A stretch of DNA of 64,000 bases from Symbiodinium natans (GCA_905221605.1 CAJNDS010002293.1:103501-167500); one strand, 5' to 3'; positions 35,721-48,389 are shown, counted from the stretch's first letter. Notes: a model not told the origin generated them from the sequence alone. Numbers and translations are program-made.

Positions 35721-37990
35721 ACCCTAAACCCTAAACCCTAAACCCCCAACCCTAAACCCTAAACCCCTAAAATTAGGGTGCATCTTTGGGGATCCCTTTT
35801 TCAAGGGGTGCGGCCTTTTTATGGGTACCCCAACAAAGAACCGGAATTTAGGAAACTACCCATACGGCGGTTTTGGGGTTTCGGGTTTCGGGTTTAGGCG
35901 GTTTAGTTGTCATGGTTTAGTACAGGGTAACCAGGTAGTTTGAGGTGAGAGGGCGGTCTAGGCACTTCCAAGGTATCGGCTTCTGATGGCTTCGGGGATC
36001 GCTCTAGCTGCTCTTGCGCACAGCCCTAAACCCGAAACCAGAGGAGCATAGAACGCTGGAACCCCCCCCCCCCCCCCCCCCCCCTCCCCGCCCCTTACTG
36101 GTACAACCTGAACCCACCTGTAACCCTCAACCCTACACTCTGTAAACCCCAAACCCGAAACTATACTGAACTTGCAACCCTAGCAAAAGTTATAGTTTGA
36201 GACGTTTCTTATGAATTGTAGCACCCAAATGTAAACCCCAAAACCCTAAACTATACTGAACTTGCAACCCTAGCAAAAGTTATAGTTTCAGACGTTTCTT
36301 ATGAATTATAGCACCCAAAAAGAAAAAACTCTCCCCAAGTATCCCTAAGCAAACGAACCTGATACCACAAACCCTAAACCCTAAACCCTAAACCCTAAAC
36401 CCTAAACCCTAAACCCTAAACCCTAAACCCTCAATCCCAAACCCTTCTGGTACAACCTGAACCCAACTCAACTGCCCACAGAGCCACCAGCGGAGGAGAA
36501 TCTGAGAGGTTTCCGAGGGCAGCCTGGGCGCGACAGTCCTGAGAAGGAAGAGGGTTTAGGGTTTAGGGTTTGGGGTTTAGGGTTTAGGGATTTCGATGTC
36601 CTGGCCTCTTGGCTTAAAGGGGGAGAGAGCCCGAAATCCCCTTTTCAGGGTGGGAGGCGAGGGGGGGGGGTTCCAGAAGCCCTCAACCCCGGCTGTTCTT
36701 CGAATGACAACCCGAAACCCTAGGCCCTAAAAACCCGAAGCCCTAAGCCCTAAAACCCTAAACCTTAAACCCTAACCCTAAACCCTAAACCCTGAAATCC
36801 TTACCCGGGCACCTTCTTGGCGCACTGGCTGTGACTGCAGCTGGAGCCTTAGTCAGCATTTGCTGCCCCAGACCAACAGTAAGTTGTGCTAAAAACCTGC
36901 CGCAAGGAGTCATGGCTCGGAGCTGAGAAGGCTTCAGGTACAGGGTTTGGGGTTTAGGGTTGAGGGTTTATAGAGTTAGAGGCTTAGGGTTTAGGGGTTA
37001 GAGTTCAGGATGTGGGGTGCAGGGTTGAGGGTTTATAGCATATAGAGTTGGGGTTGAGGGTCTAGGGGTTTTTTGCTCTATTTTCAAACTTGGGTCCTAA
37101 ACCCTAAACCCTAAATCCTAAACACTAAGCCCTACACTTCAACTTGAGGGATAGGGGTTTCCGGTTTCGTGGCAGCATTCAGGCTCAGGGTCTTGCATCA
37201 ACAAAACCGCCGAACACATTTCTAAAACAAGGTTTAGGGTGTAGGGTTTGGGGTTGCCAGTGCGACATAGAACAACTCAAAGGGTGTCCCTCAATTTTTG
37301 CAACCTCTCAATGAGCTCAAAGCTTAACCACCCTCGGGAATACTAAGGGGGGAATACTAAGGGGGAGGTTCTGGTACACCCTAAACCCTAAACCCAAAAT
37401 CTAAGGGGGAGGTTCGGTACACCCTAAACCCTAAACCCTAAACCCTAAACCCTAAACCCTAAACCCTAAACCCTAAACCCTAAACCCTAAACCCTAAACC
37501 CTAAACCCTGAACCCTAAACCCTAAACCCTAAACCCTAAACCCTAAACCCTAAACCCCCCAAAAAAACCAAACAACCCGGAGCAAGCGTCCCAGTTGGCA
37601 TGAGCCGAGGTGCATGCCGCCATGGCTCCAATCCGGGTGTCATCCAAGTAAGCGTCGACCTCCGCATACTCAGGGTTTAGGTGTCTGGGTTTAGGGCTTA
37701 GGGTCTTTAGGGTTTAGGGTTTAGGGCTTAGGTGTCTAGGTTTAGGGCTTAGGGGTTTTTTGGGGTTTCTAGGGTTTAGGGTTTAGGTGTTTAGGTTGGT
37801 TTTTAGGGTTTAGGGTGTCGGTGTCTAGGTTTAGGGCTTAGGAGTTTTTTGGGGGTTTTTAGGGTTTAGGGGTTTAGGTGTCTAGGTTTAGGGCTTAGGG
37901 TTTTTAGAGTTATCGGGTTTAGGGTTTAGGTGCCTAGGGTGTAGGGCTTAAGCCTAGACCCTCTTTTCAGATAGTAGTTAAACCTTATAG
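35640..37990. repeat. Repeat-rich region, no gene supported
   Basis: CCCTAAA/CCCTCAA tract 35640-35770; about 23-C run at 36063-36085; two tandem 64-68 bp family E-like copies at about 36170-36350; CCCTAAA 36366-36432; long CCCTAAA array 37430-37558 preceded by a 46-bp tandem duplication; degenerate TTTAGGTGTCTAGG text 37670-37950. A segment at 36475-36545 could be an exon, strand unclear. Confidence 0.75.
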
Positions 37991-37999
37991 TATTCGTGG

Positions 38000-38340
38000 G
38001 CAATCGTGGGCAAAGGTCATGCTTTGTGGGCAATGGTCAAAATTCGTGGGCAATGATCATTTTGTCGTAAACACATCAAAACTCGTGGGCAATGGTCAAA
38101 ACTCGTGGGCAATTTTCGAAACTCGTGGGCAATGGTCATTTCCGGGTGACGGGAAATGGTCAACCTGCCCCCCCCCGCCCGAAATGGGAAAGTCCACCCC
38201 CCGCCCCACCCCCTCGAGTCACGGGAAATGGTCACGGGAAGTCAACCCCAGCCCCCGCCCCGCCCACAGAAAATGGTCACGAGAAATGGTCAACCCCCCC
38301 CCCCCCCCCCACCCTGGCCCCCGAGAAATGGTCACGTGCA
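38000..38340. repeat. GTGGGCAATGGTCAAA tandem repeat and C-rich tract
   Basis: About seven units of CTCGTGGGCAATGGTCAAAA (20 bp, variable), then CGGGAAATGGTCA units embedded in CCCCGCCC-rich sequence. Confidence 0.85.
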
Positions 38341-40810
38341 CTGGTGGTCCGAGGGTGGGGTGGGGTGAGTGGGTGACTGCATGGAAAATGAACAAAGTGG
38401 CGCTTTTTTGTTCGAAGGGGAAGCGCTCCGTAACAATTTTCGCTCATGTTTTTAGCAGGGGAAACGCTACGTAGCAAAGCGGCGCTTTTTTGAATGTGTT
38501 CGGATGTGGTGGGATTCTTTGGGCGGGTGTGTTGGTCGAGAAACTGGCTGGACTAGACTCTTCACGCTCAGAACTGCTGGACCCTAACTAAACCCCTAAA
38601 CCCCTAAACCCCTAAACTCCTGAACCCCTAAACCCCTGAATCCTAAACCCTAAGAGCACGGTTCACTCCGAGGGGTGTAAGGTTGAGAGAGCTGCAGGGG
38701 GGCTGCTTGCAGCCAAGCCCACAACCCAACCCGTAAACACCCCTGAGGCCCTAATACCTCATGCTCCCTAGACTTTCATAAAGAGTCTTTAAGGGATAGG
38801 TTTAGTGTTTAGGGTTTAGGGTTTTTCGGGTTCTTCAGGGAGGGGGAGTTCAACGGGGGGTATGCAACCCAAGGTTCCCTAATACTCCGCACTACTCCCT
38901 AAGCTTCCCTAAGGCTCCCTAGGTAGCTACTCCCCATGAATCGCCTTCCCTTGAGAACCCTATAATAGACATAAACTCCAAGCACACATAAAATCGAGAG
39001 CATGGCCGCAGAATATAACATGGCTTCCTTCTTAGGCGAACTTTGAAACCTTCCGCGCCCTAAACACTCAACCCTCAACCCTGAAACAAAGCCCTAAAAC
39101 CCGACTTAAACCCTAAAACCCGAACCCCAAGATGGCACACACCAGCTAAGTCCTCGAACCCCCTGAGGTTGACCTCCAAACACAACAAAGCAAGAACCCG
39201 CAATCTTAAGGGTCCACCTTATTAGTCTCGACTTGAGCCCCCAAAGTCGAGGTACTTTAAGGCCCACAAATGCCCGGTTTAGGTACATGATTTCTTAGGG
39301 CAATGGCCTGGATCATCCCCGAACTCGCGACGGCCGACTCGGAGTAGGCCTCCCAGGGAGGGTTTAGGGTTTAGGGTTTAGGGTTTAGGGTTTAGGGTTT
39401 AGGGTTTAGGGTTCAGGGTTCAGGGTTCAGGGTTTAGGGTTCAGGGTTCAGGGTTTAGGGTTTAGGGTGTAGGGCTCCGCTTACCTAAGGAAGGGTTTTG
39501 TGGTTGGGGGATGTAGGGTTCGTGAAGTTGTAACTTGCAGGGCTGCCCCAATAGCCCAAAACAGCCCAAAGGCACCCCGCACACACCTGAAATCCTTACC
39601 CTCAAGTTGCCACCCTAAACCCTAAACCCTAAACCCTAAACCCTAAAACCATCACGCACATCTCGACCGGCCTCGATACTGAGCTCGGCATCCGAACGGA
39701 GGTTCAGGAATGAGTAGACGCACCTCTACTATTTGAAAGAAGACAAAGGGGGAGGGGGGAGAGGGGGGGGGAGGCAGGGAGACTTCACCAAAGGGACGCC
39801 GTCAAGTCCCTATGTGCCTTCGAACATAAACCCTAAACCCTATACAACCCTACAACCCTAAACCCTATGAAGCATTATATAATATGTACTGTAAACCCTG
39901 AGCACGAAGCCCGAAACCCTAAACCCGAAACCCTAAACCCTAAACCAGGTGCTTTTCAGCCATCCGAGCCACCCATTGGAGCACCAAGACATCACCACCA
40001 GGATTAGCAAAGAGATGCAGCCGACACCTGGGTTTGAGGGTTTGGGGGTTTAGTAAGGGATTTGGGGATTCAGGGATTTGGGGAGAGGGTTTAGGGATTT
40101 AGGGTGTAAGGGTATAGGGAGTCAGGGATTTGGCGTCTGCGTGTGATTTAAGGTTTAGGGTTTAGGGATTTAGTGTTCAGGTTCTTTTTTGCCTTAGCGG
40201 CTTTCAGTTCGATGCACTCGAAATTACTAGGGCTTCGTGGTAGGGATCGAGGAACACCCGCCACATGAGGCTATACTGCTCTGTTTCGGAAGACCAAAAG
40301 ACCCCACAAAAAAAAAAAAAAAAAAACAAAAAAACAAAACACCCAAAACATTGAAAAGCCTAAACCCTAAACCCTAAACCCTAAAGCCTATTTGCCCTTG
40401 AGGTTCCCTACGCCCAAACTCCACTGCAGGGTTAGGGAAGCGACGCGGCGACCTTCCCCAAGCTCTAGCCAAAACCTAAGAGCCCACTTAGGGTTTAGGG
40501 TTTAGGGTTTAGGGTTTAGGGCTTAGGGTTTAGGGTTTGGGGTTTAGGGTTTAGGGTTTAGGGTTTCGGGTTAGGGGCCAGAAACCCTAAACTGAAGGCC
40601 CACGAATCGCCCTGAGCCCTAATTGCCCTAAACCCAGAAATGCTCCACTTGGGCTTCTTAAACCCCAAACCGCCTAAACCCTAAACCCTAAACCCCAAGC
40701 CCCAAGCCCTAAGCCCTAAGCCCTAAGCCCGAAGCCCTAAACCCTAAACCCCAAACCCCAAACCCTAAACCCTAAACCCGAAACCCTAACCCGAAACCCT
40801 AAGCCCTCAA

Positions 40811-40998
40811 GACCCCTCCCCCCCCCTCCCCCCCCTACCCCCCTCCCCCCCCCTCCCCCCCTCCCCCCCCCCCTCCTCCCCCCCCCTCCTCTCCCCCCCC
40901 CCCCCCTTCCCCCGCCCCCCCTCGGCCCCCCCTCCCCCCCCCCCCCTCCCCCCCCCTCCCCCCCACCCTCCCCCCCCCCCCCCCCCCCTCCCCCCCCT
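40811..40998. repeat. C-homopolymer-rich tract
   Basis: About 188 bp of C runs broken by single T, A or G. The minus strand would be G-rich with many possible quadruplexes. Confidence 0.95.
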
Positions 40999-41350
40999 CA
41001 CAAACTAAAAGTCCCGATATTGCCATGGAGGGCTCTTAACCCTAAACCCTAAAACCCTGACCCCCCTAAAACCCTAAAACCCTAAAACCCTAAAACCCTA
41101 AAGCCCTAAACCCCTATAACCCTATAAACCCTATAAACCCTAAAACCCTAAACCCTGAACCCTGAACCCTGAACCCTGAACCCTAAACCCTAAACCCTAA
41201 ACCCTAAACCCTAAACCCTAAACCCTAAACCCTAAACCCTAAACCCTAAACCCTAAACCCTAAACCGTCGCCGCTGCCCAGTGCAGCGAGTTGCTCCAGC
41301 GCAGCCGATCAAGGCAGTGCAGGGGATGATCGACCTTTCAAGAGGGCCAA

Positions 41351-41414
41351 GCTTGTTGGGTTTAGGGTTTAGGGTTTAGGGTTTAGGGTTTAGGGTTTAG
41401 GGTTTAGGGCTTGT
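41351..41414. repeat. Telomere-repeat insertion with possible 6-bp target duplication
   Basis: GCTTGT (41351-41356), seven TTTAGGG units, GCTTGT (41409-41414). Confidence 0.7.
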
Positions 41415-41559
41415 CGATTTAACATGCGTAGTGTATGGAAAGAGAGACGGACGTCCGAAACCTTCAGCGCAAAAGAGTTCCGTCATGTACATGGAGCTCT
41501 ACTTTCTCCCACCCCAGGATGCCACCCAAAGCATCTGTAGGACGCTTAAGTTCTTAAGC

Positions 41560-43440
41560 GTCGCTAATATTGATAATAGTGTCTGGTGAAGAGATTACAG
41601 AAAATGTGAGAAACCAAAGACCATGCACTTACACAGTAAATGGCTGTAATTATGTTCCATAATTACCATTTACTTCTAGGTAAGACTAGAAAGTCGGCTT
41701 GCTAAGGCCTTTGGGTGGCTTAGGGGGGCTTACCCCCTCCTGTGGGGTACTCCACACAGAAAAACGCCTTGTTTTGGAGTAATTTTTGGCTCCAAGCACG
41801 ATTTAGAAAGGCCAGACAAAGAAAAACGCACTTAAAGAGACCACACACAAAGAAACGCACTGTTTTGGAGTAATTTTTGGCCCCAAGCACGATTTAGCAG
41901 GCCAGACAAAGAAAAACGTGCTGTTCCCGAGTAATTTTTGGCTCCAGGCATTTGGCTGGCCACGAGCACTCGAGGGTCCATTTTTTGATCCGGGTTTGAC
42001 TGGGGCTTATTTTGTGGCTTCAGAGACGATTTAGCAAGGCCAGACAAAGAAAAACGCGCTGTTCCCGAGTAATTTTTGGCTCCAAGGCCTTTGGCTGGCC
42101 ACGAGCACTCGAGGGTCCATTTTTTGATCCGGGTTTGACTGGGGCTTAGGGTGGCTTACCCTCTCCTGGGCTACCCCCACAAGAAGGCCAGAATTTTAGA
42201 AAATGAGGGGGTAATTTCCGCTATATAAAATCTATTTAAAATTAATTGGGAATCGAGCCATTTTTCCCGAATCCTGGGGTACCCCCCACGGAGCCTCCCT
42301 GGGACCTTCAAAAAAGCTTTCAGCCTCCTTCAGACCTTCGAAAGAGCTTCAGAGAGGCCAAAAGAGAAACGCACTGCTGGCTTCCCACGATTTAGCAAGC
42401 CAGACAAAGAAAAACGCGCTGTTCCCGAGTAATTTTTGGCTCCAAGGCCTTTGGCTGGCCACGAGCACTCGAGGGTCCATTTTTTGATCCGGGTTTGACT
42501 GGGGCTTAGGGTGGCTTACCCTCTCCTGGGCTACCCCACAAGAAGGCCAGAATTTTAGAAAATGAGGGGGTAATTTCCGCTATATAAAATCTATTTAAAA
42601 TTAATTGGGAATCGAGCCATTTTTCCCGAATCCTGGGGTACCCCCCACGGAGCCTCCCTGGGACCTTCAAAAAAGCTTTCAGCCTCCTTCAGACCTTCGA
42701 AAGAGATTCAGAGAGGCCACGCAAAGAGAAACGCACTGTTTTGGAATAATTTTTGGCTTCCACCACGATTTAGCGAGGCCAGACAAAGAAAAACGCGCTG
42801 TTCCCGAGTAATTTTTGGCTCCAAGGCCTTTGGCTGGCCACGAGCACTCGAGGGTCTATTTTCTGATCCGGGTTTGACAAGGCAGAGGGGAGCTCACCTT
42901 CTCCTGGGCTACTGACAAGAAGGCCAGAATTTTAGAAAATCAGGGGGTAATTTCCGCTATTTAAAATCTATTTAAAATTAACTAGGAATCGAGCCATTTT
43001 TCCCGAATCCTGGGGTACCCCTCACGGAGCCTCCTTGGGATCTCGAAAAAGCTTTCAGCCTCCTTCAGACCTTCGAAAGAGCTTTTCAGACCTTCGAAAG
43101 AGCTTCAGACAAGCCACACAAAGAGAAACGCACTGTTTTGGAGTAATTTTTGGCTTCCACCACGGTTTAGCAAGGCCAGACAAAGAAAAACGCGCTGTTC
43201 CCGAGTAATTTTTGGCTCCAAGGCCTTTGGCTGGCCACGAGCACTCGAGGGTCCATTTTCTGATCCGGGTTTGATGACCTGGGTTTAGGGCTAACAATAA
43301 TACTTGTATTAATACTGACAGTACTGTCTATAGAAATATTAAAGAATATTTGTATACAGACATGCACTTACCTGTAAATGGCTGTAATTATATTCTATAA
43401 TTACCATTTACCTCTAGGTAAGACTTAGAAGGTCATTTGT
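41560..43440. repeat. Tandem array of ~360-400 bp units bracketed by direct repeats
   Basis: GAAAAACGCGCTGTTCCCGAG begins units at 42049, 42410, 42788 and 43185 (a related word at 41911). Both ends carry a related sequence of about 70 bp (41622-41690 and 43361-43428) that contains a hairpin, GTAAATGG..CCATTTAC. Not telomere-like; no coding signal. Confidence 0.9.
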
Positions 43441-44020
43441 TTACATTCCCGTCAAGGTGTGTTACGCTCCTGTACGTGAGAAGGCTTAAGCTGAGCACTC
43501 AGGCTTAAGCTTAAGAGTTTAGGGTTTAAGGTTTACGGTTTAGGGTAACTTCAACTGCACCACCGGCGTGTTTACCTGAAACAGCGCTTCCCGCGCAAAT
43601 CGCCGACTTGGGGCTAAGGCTTACGGTTTATTTCGCCCTAAACCGTAAAACCCAACCCTAATCCCTGAATCCTACACCCTAAAAACTGAACCCCTAAACC
43701 CTAAACCCTGAACCCCTAAACCCATAAACCCCTAACCCTTTCAGTTTCGGGGCGATGGGGGAAACCCAGATGGCTTCGTCTTGGCTACATCCCGGCTGCT
43801 ACATTGAGCTTACAGGGTTTAAGGTTTGTTTGGGGTTTAGGGTTTAGGGTTCAGGGTTTAGGATTTAGGATTTAGGGTTTAGGGTTTAGGGTTTAGGGTT
43901 TAGGGTTGTTACATCGGGAACAATTCGAACACATCCTGCCTTGCCACCGCCTTAGGGACTTCACTATCCCCTGCTTGGGGGCTGGTGCTTAACCTGCAGC
44001 CCTAAACCTTAGCTGGGCCG
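43441..44020. other. Degenerate telomere-like spacer
   Basis: CCCTAAA/CCCTGAA text 43640-43730, TTTAGGG 43840-43910. No gene seen. Confidence 0.6.
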
Positions 44021-44022
44021 TT

Positions 44023-44240
44023 ATATATATATATATACATATATATGTGCATATATATATATATATGTGTATATATATATATGCATATATATATATATAT
44101 GTATACATACATATGTCTGTGTGTGTGTCTATATACACATATATATATATATATGTGTGTCTCTCTCTCTCTCTCTCCCTGCCTCTCTCTCTCTCTCTGT
44201 CTCTCTCTTCTGTGTGTGTGTGCTGAATGAACCTCAAGTC
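44023..44240. repeat. AT / GT / CT compound microsatellite
   Basis: ATATAT with GTGT interruptions, then (CT)n, then (TG)n. Confidence 0.97.
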
Positions 44241-44449
44241 CAACCACCTGCATCGCCATGGAAGACCATGTGGGCCCCTTAGTATAAGGGAATCTTACTA
44301 TTATTATTATTTGGGGTCTATTTTAGGGTCCTAGTCTCGACTCTACTTCCTCTCACCGCCGCTGTGCCATGGTTGCAAACATATCCTTGGTACGGAAGCA
44401 AGACACGGGAGCCCAACATTCCAGACTCGGGCTTCTGATCATGGCGTAG

Positions 44450-44575
44450 GGGTTTAGGGTTTAGGGTTTTAGGGTTTAGGGTTTAGGGTTTAGGGCTTAG
44501 AGTTTAGGGTTTAGGGCTTAGGGCTTGGGGTTTAGGGCTTAGGGTTTGAGGGTTTGGTTTAGGGGTTTAGGGTCG
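44450..44575. repeat. Telomere-like tract with GGGCTTAGG variants
   Basis: TTTAGGG grading into GGGCTTA units. Confidence 0.9.
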
Positions 44576-44697
44576 CCCACAGGCTAATAGGACCAAGACA
44601 CATGGGGGAAGAAGGCAGGAGCCAGCCCCTTCCACACAGCCTGGGCCAGAAACAGCAAACATGTGGCCATGTTCCTCCATGCACATAAACATGTGTA

Positions 44698-44762
44698 TGT
44701 ATGTATGTATGTATGTATGTATGTATGTATGTATGTATGTATGTATGTATGTATGTATGCAC
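44698..44762. repeat. ATGT tetranucleotide microsatellite
   Basis: About 15 GTAT units. Confidence 0.97.
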
Positions 44763-44869
44763 ACATGTTTCTTGTACGTTTGTGTATATACGTATATAAA
44801 CATTTGATAGCAAGCGAAATATACTATACACATAATATATATATATATGGGCGTCCGCCTATTGCGGTT

Positions 44870-47010
44870 CCCCTTATTTTTTTAGGTTTACATAAATGTA
44901 TATATTTTAACCCTAAACCATCGTTATAACCACAGCAACAAGTCGATGATGATGTAGGTACCCCAAACCTATAGGGTTAGGTTTGACAGGTTTAGGGCTT
45001 AAGATTCAGGCATTTAAACGTCAGCTCGCAATGAAACCTAAACCCTAACCGTTCAACCCGATAGAGTCAAGGTTAAGCGGTTAGGGTTTAAGATTTAGGT
45101 ATTTTTAAACTTTAAACCTAAACCCATAGAGATTTCACCTTAAGGGTTGAAAGTTCGGGCAGTTAAACCTTAACCCTGAACCGTTTAGGGTCAGAACCCT
45201 AAAACCCGACAGGGCTCTACAAGGAACAAAGGTTTTGACCCTAAAGGGTGCTGAAGGTATACATGCCCAGACCTTAGGTTTTCTTGAACCATTCAACCCT
45301 ACAGGGTTTAAAGGCTTAGGTTTAAGGTTTAGGCATTACCTGTACGATAGAACCTTAAAGCCCTATAGGGCTTGGGGCTTAGATCCCTAAACCTTGAATC
45401 CCATAGGGCTATGCCTACGTTTGTAGGGCTTTCTTCCCGGTGACGCGAGAATACTGTGAGCAAATGTCCTTTTCACTACTTCCTGGGATTCAAAATATAA
45501 ACAAACCATATCGTTATATGATAGAATTCAGGTTTTGCTTATCGGGGGATGGTTGCTTGAGCTATCTTAGGTAAGGTAAGGATTTTAGGATAGAGGTTTT
45601 GTTTTGCTTATTGGGGCGTGATGGGGTTACCCTCATTTTCTTATAGGCTATTTACATGTATATAAATCAAACCCTGAACCATAGTTATAACCGCAGCAAG
45701 AAGTTATAACCTTGTCATAAAGAAATTTCCGCAGAGCTCGTCAAATCCGATCATGATGTAGGCGCCCCAACCCTAGAGGGTTAAGGTTGACAGGTTTAGG
45801 GTTGAAGATTGAGGCATTTAAACCTAAGCCGGCAATTCAACCTAAACCCGAACCTTTAAACCCTATAGAGTTAAGGTTTAAGGGGTTGGGGTTTAGGATT
45901 TAGGCATTTAAAACGAAAACTCGAAAAGTTTCAATCTTAAGTGTTTGAAGTTCGGGCATTCAGACCTTAACCCTGATTCGTTTAGGGTCAGAACCGTAAA
46001 ACCCTATAGGGCTCCCAAAGGTTCAAAGATTTTAACCCTAAAGGGTACTGAAGGTATACATGCCCAGACCTTAGGTTGTCGAACCATTGAACCCTGTAGG
46101 GTTTAACGGTTTAGGTTTAAGGTTTGGGCATTAATTACCTATACAATGGAACCTTAAAACCACAGAGCGCTTGGGGCTCAAATCCCCAAACCTTGAATCC
46201 CATAGGGTTATGCCTACGTTTGTAGCGCTTTCGTCCCGGTGACGCGAGAATACTGTGAGCAAATGTCCTTCCACTACTTCATGGGATTCAAAATATAAAC
46301 AAAGAGGATAATTCAAGTTTTGCTTATCGGGGGATGGTTGCTTGAGCTATCTTAGGTAAGGTAAAGATTTTAGGATAGAGTTTTTGTTTTGCTTGAGCTA
46401 TCTTAGGTAAGGTAAAGATTTTAGGATAGAGGTTTTGTTTTGCTTTTTGGGGCGTGATGGGGTTACCGTTACCCTCATTTTCTTATAGGCTAATTTACAT
46501 GTATATCAATCAAATCCTGAACCATAGTTATAACCGCAGCAAAAAGTTATAACCTTGTCATGTACATATATCCGCAGAGCTCGTCACTTTCACTACTTGC
46601 TGGGATTCAACATATACACAAACTATATCGTTAAATGATGGAATTCAGGAATTGCGTATCGGGGGATGGTTGCTTGAGATATTTTAGCTAAGGTAAAGTA
46701 TTTGGGATATTTCGCTTGTTGGGGGCGTGATGGGGCTCCCCTTATTCTTATGGGTTTACATAAGTGTATAAAAATCAAACCCTAACCCATAGTTATAACC
46801 ACAGCAATAAGTTATAACCTTGTCATATAGAAATTTCCGCAGAGCTCGTCAAATCCGATCATGATGTAGGCGCCCCAACCCTAGAGGGTTAAGGTTGACA
46901 GGTTTAGGGTTTATGATTGAGGCACTTAAACCTAAGCCGGCAATTCAACCTAAACCCGAAGCTTTAAGCCCTATAGAGTTAAAGTTTAAGAATTAGGGTT
47001 TAAGGCGCAA
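44870..47010. repeat. Three tandem copies of a ~0.8-1.1 kb AT-rich unit
   Basis: GACAGGTTTAGGG recurs at about 44985, 45789 and 46897. CCCGGTGACGCGAGAATACT recurs at 45436 and 46235. The third copy has an extra internal duplication (CTTGAGCTATCTTAGGTAAG). No coding signal. Confidence 0.9.
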
Positions 47011-47029
47011 TCCCATATAGTATACGTAT

Positions 47030-47135
47030 ACTTCTGAGCAGAAAAGATACGGGAGACACTGCTTGCGATTCAGAATATTCGGAGCAGAAAGGATACAGGG
47101 GACACTGCTTGCGAATCAGAAGTTTAGGAGCAGAA
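47030..47135. repeat. ~53-bp tandem repeat
   Basis: GAGCAGAAA(A/G)GATAC..GACACTGCTTGCGA occurs two and a half times. Confidence 0.85.
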
Positions 47136-47164
47136 AAGATGCGGTCGAGGTACCTCGGCAGGAG

Positions 47165-47640
47165 CACCATTAAACCATCAAACCATTAAACCAATAAACC
47201 ATTAAACCATTAAACCAATGGTTTCCCCCTTATGAAAATCCCCTAAACCATTAAACCATTAAACCATTAAACCAATGGTTTCCCCCTTATGAAAATCCCT
47301 TAAACCATTAAGCCATTAAGCCATTAAGCCATTAAACCATTAAACCATTAAACCATTAAACCAATGGTTGCCCGCCATGAAAATGGTTTAATGGTTTAGG
47401 GGATTCTCATATGGGGGAAACCATTGGTTTAATGGTTTAATGGTTTAATGGTTTAGGGGATTTTCATAAGGGGGAAACCATTGGTTTAATGGTTTAATGG
47501 TTTAATGGTTTAATGGTTTAGGGGATTTTCAGAAGGGGGAAACCATTGGTTTAATGGTTTAATGGTATGGTTTAATGGTTTAATGGTTTAGGGGAGACCA
47601 TTGGTTTAATGGTTTGAGGGATTCTTGGTTAGATGGTTTA
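47165..47640. repeat. Large inverted repeat built of TTAAACCA units
   Basis: Left half: ATTAAACC units interspersed with ATGGTTTCCCCCTTATGAAA. Right half: the reverse complement (GGTTTAAT, TTTTCATAAGGGGGAAACCA). The centre is near 47380. It would form a hairpin or cruciform with arms over 200 bp. Confidence 0.9.
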
Positions 47641-47898
47641 AGGGAATGTGCAAAAAAGCACAGGGGAACCGCTATAGGCGGTGACCCATATATATATATA
47701 TATATTCGTAAGCATCTGCTGTCAGCAATTTGCTGTCAGGGGGGTGGGGATGTGTAGGTGTTTGGGAACCAGGTCTTGAGCAAATGGCATTTCGGCGTTA
47801 CCACACTTTCGTAAAGCACTCAACCCCACAAATGAGAAAAGCAACTACAGCACACTCACCATCAATTTTCTTGCGGCAGGGCGTTCGAGCTTTAGAAG

Positions 47899-48000
47899 CT
47901 TAGTTGTCCAGTACCTAGGGGTTTTAAAGGTTAACCTTTGGGATTATAAGGGGAATATATTAACCCAAAAAGGTTAAAGGTTACCTACTCTACTACTAAG
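47899..48000. mobile_element. Family G element (copy 2) with GAAG target duplication
   Basis: 102 bp, ends CTTAGTTGTCCAGTACC and GGTTACCTACTCTACTACTAAG. GAAG lies on both sides (47895-47898 and 48001-48004). Same family as intron 9 of the WWE gene. Confidence 0.9.
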
Positions 48001-48059
48001 GAAGGGCTTTGGCTATTTGGCCGGGTCGTTTCTTCAGGGTCTCTTGGGCAAGGACGGGT

Positions 48060-48205
48060 TCGAGGAAGGGGGGGCCCGCCCGAAACCCGAAAGCCCGAAA
48101 GCCCGAAAGCCCGAAACCCGAAACCCCAAGCCCTAAACCCTAAACCCTAAACCCTAAACCCTAAACCCTAAACCCTAAACCCTAAACCCTGAACCCTAAA
48201 CCCCG
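48060..48205. repeat. Telomere-like tract with CCCGAAA start
   Basis: CCCGAAA/GCCCGAAA units then CCCTAAA array. Confidence 0.95.
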
Positions 48206-48207
48206 CT

Positions 48208-48330
48208 TTGCTGCAGAGCCTTCTGGCTCAGGAGGCCCCTGCGCTGCCAAGCAACCAGCACCGACAGAGCCAGCGCGCTCAGGAAGGAGATGACTGAGCC
48301 CATCGTGTCCTGACGCGACTCTGTGCCCCA
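48208..48330 (-). CDS. Candidate exon encoding a transmembrane helix
   Basis: The frame contains MGSVISFLSALALSVLVAWQ followed by RRGLLSQKALQ: a ~17-residue hydrophobic helix followed by arginines, as at the cytosolic side of a membrane anchor. Upstream residues GTESRQDT are also open. It may be an N-terminal anchor if the ATG is used. Family unknown. Confidence 0.5.
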
Positions 48331-48389
48331 TAATCCATTTAGGGTTTCGGGCTTAGGGTTTAGGGTTTAGGGTTTAATTATAGGTTGCG

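Larger units (their letters stand above)
38341..41550. repeat. Repeat-rich region, no gene supported
   Basis: Degenerate tracts; family B right end at about 39230-39300; TTTAGGG/TTCAGGG 39358-39475; CCCTAAA 39612-39650; poly-A 40306-40326; TTTAGGG 40485-40570; CCCTAAA/CCCGAAA 40675-40805; C-rich 40811-40998; CCCTAAA/CCCTGAA/CCCTATAAA 41035-41270. Confidence 0.75.

Noticed and set aside
40807-41026. Glycine-rich minus-strand frames
   Set aside because: Translation of C homopolymer runs. The same applies to 51611-51887.
44559-44833. Minus-strand frames rich in HTYI
   Set aside because: Translation of the ATGT microsatellite.
47165-47640. CRISPR-like array (regular repeats with spacers)
   Set aside because: The spacers are identical to each other and the second half is the reverse complement of the first, so it is an inverted repeat.
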